Source: Dokdonella_A sp963775445
GTDB taxonomy: Bacteria; Pseudomonadota; Gammaproteobacteria; Xanthomonadales; Rhodanobacteraceae
Reading direction: 5' to 3'
Assembly (NCBI GenBank): GCA_963775445.1
Contig: CAVZIT010000006.1
Span: 558,001 to 622,000, forward strand
Length of the DNA stretch: 64,000 bases
The notes under the pieces were generated by a model. That model worked only from the letters and a program-made list of their open reading frames with translations, was not told the DNA's origin and did not search any database. Position 1 is the first letter of the stretch. The number at the start of each line of letters is the position of its first letter. Below, one piece after another: positions 28,434 through 35,916 of the stretch. The position numbers and the translations under genes were made by a program.

Positions 28434-29003
28434 CGCGCGGGTACCGCTGGTGTCGCCATGATTTGCTGCAAACACGCGCGTGCGAGTTCCCAATCGCGAC
28501 GCACCGTGCGCTCATGTCGGCCGAGTTCACCAGCGATCTCGCCGAACGTAAGGCCAGCGAAGAAGTGCCATTCCACAAGTTCCGCAAGACGGGTGTCGCG
28601 CCCGGCGAGCGTCGTCAACGCGGCATCGAGTTCGAGCGCCTGCTCGGCGCTGGCATCGCGCGATATCCAGGCTGGCGAGATCGGCATGAACCAATCCGGC
28701 ACCGCGTTTGGCACTGGCGCGCTTGCGCGCATGATCGACGACGATCTGCCGCATCGCGCGTGCGGCCAGCGCAAAGAAGTGCCCGCGATTGTGGATGTGG
28801 TCGATGCGATCGCCGCTCAGGCGCAGATAAAGTTCGCTGACCAGTGCGGTCGGCGACAGCGACGATCCCGGCACGATCCCGCGCTGGCGACGCGCGCAGC
28901 GCTTGAGTTCTTCGTAAATCAACCCATACGCGGATTGCTGCGCGCCCGCGTCACCCGAATTCGCGGCATTCAGCAGCTCGGTGATATCGTCGTTATCGCG
29001 CAT
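28430..29003 (-). pseudogene. ECF-type RNA polymerase sigma factor (kinase-linked), one frameshift
   Basis: ATG 29003 starts MRDNDDITELLNAANSGDAG, and region sigma-2 follows (YGLIYEELKRCARRQRG, then SPTALVSELYLRLSG). GHFFALAARAMRQIVVDHA is characteristic of the TIGR02999-like sigma family found beside Ser/Thr kinases. Near 28660 one extra base shifts the frame; after it region sigma-4 reads normally (VEWHFFAGLTFGEIAGELG, then HERTVRRDWELARACL). Corrected length is 190 aa, normal for the family. The stop overlaps the kinase start (ATGA), so the two were translated as a pair. No anti-sigma gene is seen; in related pairs the kinase controls the sigma factor by phosphorylation. A -10-like CATAAT lies at 29061-29066 on the minus strand. 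Confidence 0.8.
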
Positions 29004-29204
29004 CGGCGTGTGGCATCCAGCAACCCGCGCCGAGTGCTGGCCGGCGCAGCGCTGAAGCCGATTATGCGCCTTCCGGACCGTTGCGCAGCAATCTCGGGCG
29101 CGCGGCCGGCTGCCCACGGAATCGAATCGGTGGTCTGCCGGCGAATCGGCGGGAACTCGTCGCAAGCGGCCCGGAAGAGTCCAGCGAAGCAATGCCTGCA
29201 CGAC

Positions 29205-30008
29205 TCACGCGGATCCGTGTCGCGCGGCCCAACCTGCAATCTCGGCATGCAGCGCGTCGAGGCCGTCGCTGAGCGCAGCCGGGCCGGGTTGCAGGATGAT
29301 CGACGACTTGATCTCGTGCAGCTCGCCGTTGCGCACCGCCGGGATCGCGTCCCAGCCCGGCCGTGCGGCGACACGTTCGGGGCGGAATTTCTTGCCACAC
29401 CATGAGCCGAAGATCAGGTCGGGTGCGCGACGCACGACTTCGGCCGGATCGGCAATGATGCGGTTGCGTCCGAGCGACTCGGCAGCGAGCTCCGGAAACA
29501 CATCGTCGCCGCCGGCAATGCGGATCAGCTCGGCGACCCAGCGAATGCCCGAAAAGATCGGATCGTCCCACTCCTCGAAGTAGACGCGCGGTCGGCGCGG
29601 CAAAGTCGCTGCGGCACGTTCGACTTCATCGACATGTGCCTCGGCGCGGCGCGCGAAGGTATCGGCTGCCGCAGCTGCGCCAATCAGCGCACCGAGGCGG
29701 CGAACGTAGTCAAGTATGCCGGCGACGCTGCGGTGATTGGCGATCCAGACTTCGACACCCGCCTTGATCAAGTCGCTCGCGATATCGGCCTGCATGTCGG
29801 AGAATCCGATCACGAGATCGGGCTCGAGCTTGAGGATTTTGCCGATCTTCGCGCTCGTGAATGCCGAAACGCGCGGCTTTTCGCGGCGTGCTCGCGAGGG
29901 ACGCACCGTGAATCCGGATATGCCGACGATGCGATCCTGCTCGCCGAGCGCGTACAGCACTTCCGTCGGCTCTTCGGTAAGGCAGACAATGCGCCGCGGA
30001 CCGATCAC
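29205..30008 (-). CDS. BtuF-like periplasmic-binding-fold protein (cobalamin/iron-complex type)
   Basis: 267 aa of the type III substrate-binding fold used by vitamin B12 and siderophore ABC transporters. Typical parts are IVCLTEEPTEVLYALGE, VGISGFT, EPDLVIGFSD, and an ordered C-terminal lobe with VAELIRIAGGDDVF and PDLIFGSWCGKKF. There is no signal peptide or lipobox from the GTG 30008, and no in-frame upstream start allows one. So either the protein acts in the cytoplasm or the export signal is atypical. No permease or ATPase gene is adjacent. It follows pdxH at 39 bp on the same strand, probably one operon. The ligand is unknown. Confidence 0.8.
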   Translation of the reverse strand: MIGPRRIVCLTEEPTEVLYALGEQDRIVGISGFTVRPSRARREKPRVSAFTSAKIGKILKLEPDLVIGFSDMQADIASDLIKAGVEVWIANHRSVAGILDYVRRLGALIGAAAAADTFARRAEAHVDEVERAAATLPRRPRVYFEEWDDPIFSGIRWVAELIRIAGGDDVFPELAAESLGRNRIIADPAEVVRRAPDLIFGSWCGKKFRPERVAARPGWDAIPAVRNGELHEIKSSIILQPGPAALSDGLDALHAEIAGWAARHGSA

Positions 30009-30047
30009 GCCATGCTCGGCCGATTCAGCGCGACGCGATGGACGTGA

Positions 30048-30662
30048 TCACGGGTACAGCCACCCTTTCGACCAGCCATCCTCGCCAAGTCGGTAGCAGA
30101 CACGCTCGTGCAGCCGAAAGCGGGCGCCGTACCAGAACTCCATCCTTACGGGCGCGACCACATATCCGCCCCAGTGCGGCGGCCGGGGCACGGCTTGCCC
30201 GGCATACCGGCGTTCCACTTCGTCGAAGCGCATCTGCAGCTCGGCGCGATCAGGCAGAATTTGCGACTGCAGCGACGCCCAGGCGCCAAGCTGGCTCGGT
30301 CGCGAACGCGTAGCGAAATAGGCATCGGATTCGGCCGCTTCGAGTTTCGTGGCACGACCTTGTGCGCGCACTTGCACTCCGTCGCCAAGCGTCTTCCAAT
30401 GCAGGCACAAGGCAACGTCCGCCTTCACGGCGATATCGCCAGCCTTTGTGCTGGCGTAATTGGTGAAAAAACACAGACCGCGCTCATCGACGTGCTTGAG
30501 CAACACAATGCGCGCATCCGGACGATCGTCGCTGTCGACCGTGGCCAGCGTCATCGCGGTGGGCTCGGAATCGCCCGCGGCGCGCGCCTCCTCAAGCAAT
30601 CCTTTCAGGGTTGCGACCGCTTCCTGATACATTGGATCGATTGTCAGCGCGGACCTGCTCAT
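30048..30662 (-). CDS. pdxH: Pyridoxamine 5'-phosphate oxidase
   Basis: FMN enzyme oxidising pyridoxamine/pyridoxine 5'-phosphate to PLP, cytoplasmic. 204 aa. ARIVLLKHVDERGLCFFTNY, then LGAWASLQSQ, WGGYVVAP, and the C-terminal FWYGARFRLHERVCY are hallmarks. The start ATG 30662 overlaps the divergent kinase start in a CATG; the next in-frame ATG (30632, MYQEAVATL) fits the length of homologues equally well. No clear ribosome site supports either. The gene shares a strand and probably a transcript with the BtuF-like gene. Confidence 0.95.
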   Translation of the reverse strand: MSRSALTIDPMYQEAVATLKGLLEEARAAGDSEPTAMTLATVDSDDRPDARIVLLKHVDERGLCFFTNYASTKAGDIAVKADVALCLHWKTLGDGVQVRAQGRATKLEAAESDAYFATRSRPSQLGAWASLQSQILPDRAELQMRFDEVERRYAGQAVPRPPHWGGYVVAPVRMEFWYGARFRLHERVCYRLGEDGWSKGWLYP

Positions 30663-31503
30663 GGGTCGAAATGGTACAGGTTACTCGTCCTCGCTGGTCG
30701 AGCGCCTCATCGAAGAGATCCTCCGGCGCGAGGGGAAACGAACCGGATCGCTACTGATCGGCCTTTCCGGTTTGCAAGGCAGCGGCAAGAGCACGCTGGC
30801 GCGGCAACTGGTCGACACAGCGGCCCATCGCGATATCGAAGCGATCGAGATGTCGATCGACGACTTTTATCTGACCCGACAGCAGCGGCGGCAACTCGCG
30901 CGCACCGTGCACCCACTGCTGGCAACACGCGGCGTACCGGGAACGCACGATCTTGGCTTGCTTGCCGGCACCCTTGCCGCGGTGCGCCAAGCCGCACCGG
31001 AACATCCGGCGCGACTGCCGGAGTTCGACAAGGGTCGTGACGGCCGACTGCCCATCTCGCGCTGGCGTTCGATCGCGACGCCCCCGCGCTGGATCATTCT
31101 CGAAGGCTGGTGCGTTGGCATCCCGGCCGAATCGTCGGCGGCGCTGAGCAAACCATGCAACGCACTCGAACACAGACGGGACGCCGACGGTTACTGGAGG
31201 CGATGGATCAATGCGCGGCTCGCGACAGACTATCGTTCGCTGTGGGCTCGCTTCGACGCACTTATCGCGCTTCAGGCACCTGATTTCGACATCGTTCGAA
31301 CATGGCGCGAGGAACCAGAGCGCGAATTGCGCAAACACAACGCTCCTGGCGCGATGAGCAGGTCCGAGCTGCGCCAGTTCCTTATGTTTTACGAACGTCT
31401 GAGCAGGCAGGCGCTTCGTGCCATGCCCGGAATCGCGGATATCACGATCGCGATAGATCATCAACGCCAGGTGCGAAGCGTAAAGATCTCCGGCGATCGC
31501 TGA
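30661..31503 (+). CDS. P-loop kinase of the D-glycerate 3-kinase type
   Basis: 280 aa with Walker A GLQGSGKST at 37-45. The phosphoribulokinase/uridine-kinase-like features SIDDFYLTRQQRR, the HPLLATRGVPGTHD loop, LPEFDKGRDGR and WIILEGWCVG match the plant-type/fungal GLYK family that phosphorylates D-glycerate to 3-phosphoglycerate. YWRRWINARL and the C-terminal RFLMFYERLSRQ-like segment (here LRQFLMFYERLSR) are also family features. The substrate is inferred from the family. The start ATG 30661 shares the tetranucleotide CATG with the divergent pdxH start. Dodecin follows convergently. Confidence 0.85.
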   Translation: MGRNGTGYSSSLVERLIEEILRREGKRTGSLLIGLSGLQGSGKSTLARQLVDTAAHRDIEAIEMSIDDFYLTRQQRRQLARTVHPLLATRGVPGTHDLGLLAGTLAAVRQAAPEHPARLPEFDKGRDGRLPISRWRSIATPPRWIILEGWCVGIPAESSAALSKPCNALEHRRDADGYWRRWINARLATDYRSLWARFDALIALQAPDFDIVRTWREEPERELRKHNAPGAMSRSELRQFLMFYERLSRQALRAMPGIADITIAIDHQRQVRSVKISGDR

Positions 31504-31596
31504 CACTGCTTTCGTCGCCCAAGCACGCGCCGCCGGGTTGCCTCGATCGCTACCGGCGACGAATCCGAATGCAGCGGGCGCGATTGGAAAGCTCGA

Positions 31597-31800
31597 TTAT
31601 TCGACGACGAAGTTGATGCGCATATTGACGCGCCACTCGGTGACGGTGCCGTCGTTGCCGGTTGCGACCTTGATTTCGTTGATCCAGGCCGATTTGATGT
31701 TCTTGACGGTTTTGGACAATTTGGCGAGCCCCTTCTGCACCGCGTCTTCGATCCCTTTCGACGAGGAACTGTTGAGTTCGACGATCTTGGTGACGGACAT
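31597..31800 (-). CDS. Dodecin, flavin storage protein
   Basis: 67 aa, the usual size. Dodecins form hollow dodecamers that bind riboflavin/FMN between stacked Trp residues. SVTKIVELNSSSSKGIEDAV, an inner KNIKSAWINEIK (the stacking Trp) and VTEWRVNMRINFVVE match the family throughout. A ribosome site (AGAAGGAG) precedes the ATG, and a -10-like TATAGT lies on the minus strand at 31835-31830. It probably forms its own transcription unit, convergent with the glycerate kinase gene. Confidence 0.95.
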   Translation of the reverse strand: MSVTKIVELNSSSSKGIEDAVQKGLAKLSKTVKNIKSAWINEIKVATGNDGTVTEWRVNMRINFVVE

Positions 31801-31961
31801 GGCGTTGCTCCTTCTTGGTGAGGTCGGGGACTATAACAAACCCCCTCCGGTGGAGCGTATCCGACCCGTTGCACCATTCAGGTTGGCCGTGCCTTCCCTG
31901 ACGCGGGATCCGTCCCATGACCGGGCATGCGGCCGAACTCCGCGCCCGGATCGGCCCTGGT

Positions 31962-32468
31962 TCAGGGGAATGCCCGCTCGTTTGCACCTTGATTCGGCGG
32001 CAATGTACGCAACCAGACGAGGAAAACCACCAGCGCATCGAGAACGATCAGGGCCTGCCACAAATAGAGATGGAACCATTCGAACCATGTGCGGTTCCAC
32101 TGGCCGAGATAGAAAAGACTGATGATGCGGACCAGATTCAGCGCCTGTATCGCAAGGAAGCCAAGACCGATGCCGATTGCCTTGCGTTTCCAGGGTGCAG
32201 GAAAGGCGAGCATGGCCGACACCAGGATGATCACCGCCTCGACGCCGTTGCAGCCACGCTCTATCGAGATGGCAAACCCATTGGTCGCACTGCGAATCAC
32301 CTTGCCTTGCACGATCACGTGCGCGTCGAACACGCCGATGATCCAGGCGCTGAGGTCCGCAATCAGGGTCGTAAAGGGCACTATCACATGCCGGTCCACC
32401 GGGAGCAGAAGCTCAAGCGTGAACAGGACCGCCAGGCAAATCACGAACAGGGTGATGAAACGCAGCAT
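31962..32468 (-). CDS. xrtH: Exosortase H (XrtH)
   Basis: Polytopic membrane transpeptidase of the exosortase/archaeosortase superfamily. XrtH processes proteins with a C-terminal IPTLxxWG sorting signal. 168 aa from ATG 32468, preferred over a start ten codons earlier because MLRFITLFV begins the first helix. About five membrane helices are present. The predicted catalytic residues are C73 (ERGCNGVEA), R114 (NLVRIISLFYLG) and H133 (EWFHLYLWQAL). It is a stand-alone gene, convergent with dodecin's direction only in part and divergent from aroK. No exosortase operon and no IPTLxxWG protein was found in this window, so its substrates are encoded elsewhere. Confidence 0.92.
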   Translation of the reverse strand: MLRFITLFVICLAVLFTLELLLPVDRHVIVPFTTLIADLSAWIIGVFDAHVIVQGKVIRSATNGFAISIERGCNGVEAVIILVSAMLAFPAPWKRKAIGIGLGFLAIQALNLVRIISLFYLGQWNRTWFEWFHLYLWQALIVLDALVVFLVWLRTLPPNQGANERAFP

Positions 32469-32518
32469 GGCGCAAGGATACGGGATCGCAAGCTGCAAGT
32501 GCTGCTAGGATCGGTCGC

Positions 32519-33070
32519 ATGAATCCCGCGCCGAACCTGATCTTCGTGGGCCCGATGGGCGCCGGCAAGACCACGATCGGGCAGCGGACGGCGGCACTTC
32601 TCGGGTTGCCGTTTCACGATCTCGATCAGGAAATCGAGTCGCGTACCGGCGCCAGCGTCAATCTGGTGTTCGACGTCGAAGGCGAGCAAGGTTTTCGCAG
32701 GCGCGAAACCGCCATTCTGGCCGAGCTTGCTGCCGGTACCGGACTCGTCCTCGCAACCGGTGGTGGCGCGGTGTTGAACGAGGGCAATCGTCGCCTGTTG
32801 CAATCACGCGGCTTTGTCGTCTGGCTCGATGCCGAACCGGATGCCCAACTGACCCGCCTTGCGCGCGACCGTCGCCGACCCTTGCTGGCCGGCCCGGATC
32901 GTTATCAGCGTCTGCAACGGCTTGCCGCGGAGCGCAGCCCGCTCTATGCCGAAATAGCCGATTTACGCATTCGGTCGAACGACACCGGCAATGGCTTGCA
33001 ACAGGCACAACGTGTCACGCGGCTGGTTGCCGTGCATTGGCAGCGCAGCGACTCGCACGCCCCCACATGA
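32519..33070 (+). CDS. aroK: Shikimate kinase
   Basis: Phosphorylates shikimate at the 3-hydroxyl in chorismate synthesis. 183 aa. Walker A GPMGAGKTT is at 11-19. The shikimate-binding DLDQEIE with R (IESRTG), FRRRE, ATGGGAVL and the lid RRRPLL are visible. The stop overlaps aroB as ATGA, giving the usual aroK-aroB coupling. It is not preceded by pilMNOPQ here, unlike in many relatives; xrtH lies divergently upstream instead. Confidence 0.96.
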   Translation: MNPAPNLIFVGPMGAGKTTIGQRTAALLGLPFHDLDQEIESRTGASVNLVFDVEGEQGFRRRETAILAELAAGTGLVLATGGGAVLNEGNRRLLQSRGFVVWLDAEPDAQLTRLARDRRRPLLAGPDRYQRLQRLAAERSPLYAEIADLRIRSNDTGNGLQQAQRVTRLVAVHWQRSDSHAPT

Positions 33071-34143
33071 CCACGATCGAGGTCACGCTAGGCCAGCGAA
33101 GCTACCCGATCCTGATCGGCTCGGGCCTGCTCGCCGACCCCGCCCAATGGCGAACCATGCTGCACGGGCGGCACGCACTCGTGGTCACCGATGAAACCGT
33201 CGCACCCCTCTATCTGGAGCGCGTTCGCACCGGCCTGAACAGCTTGATGCACTCATGCCTGGTTCTGCCGGAAGGCGAACGCCACAAGACACTGGCGAAT
33301 ACCGCCCGGGTATTCGACGCGCTCGCCGCACTCGGCGCGACGCGCGATGCAACGGTGATCGCGCTCGGTGGTGGCGTCGTCGGCGATCTCGCAGGATTTG
33401 CCGCGGCCACCTGGATGCGCGGAATCGCGCTGTTGCAGATGCCAACGACCCTGCTCGCGATGATCGATTCCTCGGTTGGCGGCAAGACCGGCGTGAATAT
33501 CCCGCAGGGCAAGAATCTCATCGGGGCATTTCATCAACCCATTGCCGTGGTCGCCGATTTATCGGCACTCGATACGCTCGCGTTACGCGAATTTCGTTCA
33601 GGCCTCGCTGAAATGATCAAGTACGGGGCGATCGTCGATGCATCCTTCCTCGAATGGATCGAATCGAACGCGTGCGAATTGATCGAGGGCGCGGCAGCGA
33701 TTCGCGAGACGGCGATCGCGCGCTGCTGCCAATACAAGGCCGCAATCGTCTCGCGCGACGAACGCGAACAGGGCGAACGGGCGCTGCTCAATTTCGGTCA
33801 CACGTTCGCGCACGCCCTTGAGGCCGAATGTGGTTACGGTGTTCTGCTGCACGGCGAGGCAGTTGCGATCGGCATGCTGCTTGCGGCGCGACTGTCCGCT
33901 CGCATCGGCTTGGCCCGCGATGCCGACAGCGAACGCCTGCGACGTTTGCTCGAGGGGTGCGGGCTGCCGACCGCCATACCGTCCGGCCTCAGTGTGGATG
34001 CCTTGCTGGCGCGGATGCGCCTGGACAAGAAGACTACGGGAGACCGACTGCGCCTGGTGTTGTGGCGCGGATGCGGGCGTGCCGAAATTGTTCCAGACAT
34101 CGCCGAGCCGGAGCTGCGCGCGGTGTTGCAATCCGCCTCGTGA
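33067..34143 (+). CDS. aroB: 3-dehydroquinate synthase
   Basis: NAD- and metal-dependent cyclisation of DAHP to 3-dehydroquinate, second step of the shikimate pathway. 358 aa from ATG 33067, which overlaps the aroK stop by 4 bp. NAD-binding GGGVVGDLAGF, MIDSSVGGKTGVN, and the metal site residues in FGHTFAHALE and LLHGEAVAIGM are present. Both pathway genes are therefore co-translated. The longer upstream frame lies in aroK and was discarded. Confidence 0.97.
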   Translation: MTTIEVTLGQRSYPILIGSGLLADPAQWRTMLHGRHALVVTDETVAPLYLERVRTGLNSLMHSCLVLPEGERHKTLANTARVFDALAALGATRDATVIALGGGVVGDLAGFAAATWMRGIALLQMPTTLLAMIDSSVGGKTGVNIPQGKNLIGAFHQPIAVVADLSALDTLALREFRSGLAEMIKYGAIVDASFLEWIESNACELIEGAAAIRETAIARCCQYKAAIVSRDEREQGERALLNFGHTFAHALEAECGYGVLLHGEAVAIGMLLAARLSARIGLARDADSERLRRLLEGCGLPTAIPSGLSVDALLARMRLDKKTTGDRLRLVLWRGCGRAEIVPDIAEPELRAVLQSAS

Positions 34144-34167
34144 GAGCACGCCAGGCTTTGCTCGCAT

Positions 34168-34173
34168 TACAAT
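34168..34173 (+). promoter_or_regulatory. Possible -10 element giving a leaderless WGR mRNA
   Basis: TACAAT followed by GG ends 6 bp before the WGR-gene ATG, the same arrangement as before yqgE. No ribosome site precedes the ATG. A -35 is not evident. Confidence 0.35.
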
Positions 34174-34179
34174 GGCGCA

Positions 34180-34419
34180 ATGCGCATTTTCATGCAGACC
34201 AAGGCGCCAATCGACGAAGCGCCACGCTACTATCAGATTGCGCTCGAACAGGACCTGCTCGGCGGTTGGACGCTGTCCCGCGAATGGGGCCGACAGGGCA
34301 GTCGCGGCGCGGGCAAACGTGAGGTCTATCTGGACCGTGACGAGGCATTCAACGCCTTCGAACATATTCGCGATGCACAGCTGCGGCGCGGCTTCCAGAT
34401 CATGTTCCGGCAAGGCTAG
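34180..34419 (+). CDS. Small WGR-domain protein
   Basis: 79 aa, almost entirely one WGR domain: YYQIALEQDLLGGWTLSREW leads into WGRQGSRGAGKREVY, and a C-terminal helix contains AFEHIRDAQLRRGF. WGR domains occur in PARPs and MolR-type proteins and bind nucleic acid ends in eukaryotes. In bacteria, small stand-alone versions have no assigned role. It lies 36 bp after aroB on the same strand, and may have its own leaderless transcript. Confidence 0.88.
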   Translation: MRIFMQTKAPIDEAPRYYQIALEQDLLGGWTLSREWGRQGSRGAGKREVYLDRDEAFNAFEHIRDAQLRRGFQIMFRQG

Positions 34420-34613
34420 GCCGAAATACTTTCAGCCTGCGCCACAGTTTCCGGAATGCGCCATCCGCGAGCGGCAGCGGTGCGAACCGGCCCATCGCGA
34501 ATGGGCATTCGCACGTCGGCTGGTTTTCCCTAGACGGTATCCATCACTTCTGTGGGCGATCGACCGGATATCATGCCGGCTCCCTCAATTTTCCGGAATG
34601 CAACAAGACACCC

Positions 34614-35687
34614 ATGGCGAGCACTGTTTCCGATCACCGCATGCTGCGCGCCTTGCGTCGCGAACCGGTCGACAAGACGCCGGTCTGGATCATGCGCCAG
34701 GCAGGGCGTTATCTCCCCGAATACAGGGCAACCCGCGCGCGTGCTGGAAGCTTCCTCGCGCTCGCCAAGACGCCCGAGTTGGCCTGCGAGGTCACCTTGC
34801 AGCCGCTTGCGCGGTTTCCACTGGACGCGGCGATCCTTTTTTCGGACATCCTCACGATCCCGGACGCCATGGGGCTGGGCCTTCATTTCGTCGAGGGCGA
34901 GGGGCCGAAGTTTCGACGCCCGCTGCGCAGTGCGTCGGAAATTGCAAGGATTGGTGTGCCGGATATGGAGTCGGAACTGCGTTACGTCATGGACGCGGTG
35001 CGCTTGATCCGACGCGAACTGGCTGATCGCGTGCCCCTGATCGGATTTGCCGGCAGCCCATGGACGCTGGCCTGCTACATGATCGAAGGCAGCGGTTCGA
35101 GCAGCTTTGCACGTGCCAAGGCGCTCGCCCTGGATGATCCGGCGAGCATGCATCGGCTGCTCGATACGCTGGCGCATTCGGTTGCCGAATATCTGTCGGC
35201 CCAGATCGCAGCCGGTGCGCAGATCGTGATGGTTTTCGATACCTGGGGCGGACTGTTGGCGCCTGCCCAGTTTCGCGAATTCTCGCTGCAATCCTTGCAT
35301 CAAATCGCCGCATTGCTCAAGTCCAGCGAAACGACGCGGGATATTCCGCTGATCCTGTTTTCCAAGGGGGCCAATGGCCACCTCGAAGGCCTCGCCGACT
35401 CCGGTTGCGATGCGCTCGGACTCGACTGGACGATTGCACTGGGCGATGCCCGCGAACGCGTCGGTACCCGCGTTGCCTTGCAGGGCAATCTCGATCCCGC
35501 CGTTCTGCACGCGAGGCCCGAAGTCATTCGCCGGCAAGTCGAGCAGACCTTGAACAGTTTCGGTTCTCATCCGGGGCATGTGTTCAACCTCGGGCATGGC
35601 GTCACACCGGATATCGATCCTGACCGCGTGGCAGTTCTCGTCGATGCCGTGCATGAGCTGAGCGCACGTCCAGTCCCCCGTTCGTAA
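34614..35687 (+). CDS. hemE: Uroporphyrinogen decarboxylase
   Basis: Decarboxylates the four acetate side chains of uroporphyrinogen III in haem synthesis, cytoplasmic. 357 aa. The N-terminal signature VWIMRQAGRYLPEYR is at 24-38, the catalytic-Asp strand is FSDILTIPDAMGLGL, and GFAGSPWTLACYMIEG is also present. The C-terminal GHVFNLGHGVTPDIDP is the second family signature. The gene is separated by about 195 bp from the WGR gene and by 229 bp from pilB, so it is likely monocistronic. Confidence 0.97.
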   Translation: MASTVSDHRMLRALRREPVDKTPVWIMRQAGRYLPEYRATRARAGSFLALAKTPELACEVTLQPLARFPLDAAILFSDILTIPDAMGLGLHFVEGEGPKFRRPLRSASEIARIGVPDMESELRYVMDAVRLIRRELADRVPLIGFAGSPWTLACYMIEGSGSSSFARAKALALDDPASMHRLLDTLAHSVAEYLSAQIAAGAQIVMVFDTWGGLLAPAQFREFSLQSLHQIAALLKSSETTRDIPLILFSKGANGHLEGLADSGCDALGLDWTIALGDARERVGTRVALQGNLDPAVLHARPEVIRRQVEQTLNSFGSHPGHVFNLGHGVTPDIDPDRVAVLVDAVHELSARPVPRS

Positions 35688-35916
35688 CGTTGGCCCGATT
35701 GGGCAGCACCAATACCCACGGTTCCGGGCAGGAACGTCGATTTGCAGAACTAAAGATCGCCACACCGTGCTATTGCATGAAACCGACCCCGAATAGACCC
35801 CGGGGCGGCCGCCGGAGTAATGTGAGTCACGCCGCACTATTGACCATTCGGTGTACCTTTGGGCGTGGGTTTAGGGTAGATTTGGAAGTAACCACAGGGG
35901 TTTACACAATATTCCT

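Noticed and set aside
35690..35916. Sigma-54 promoter upstream of pilB
   Set aside because: TGG- and TTGC-like pieces occur (e.g. near 35692 and 35741) but their spacing is off by one base or the -24 element is poor.
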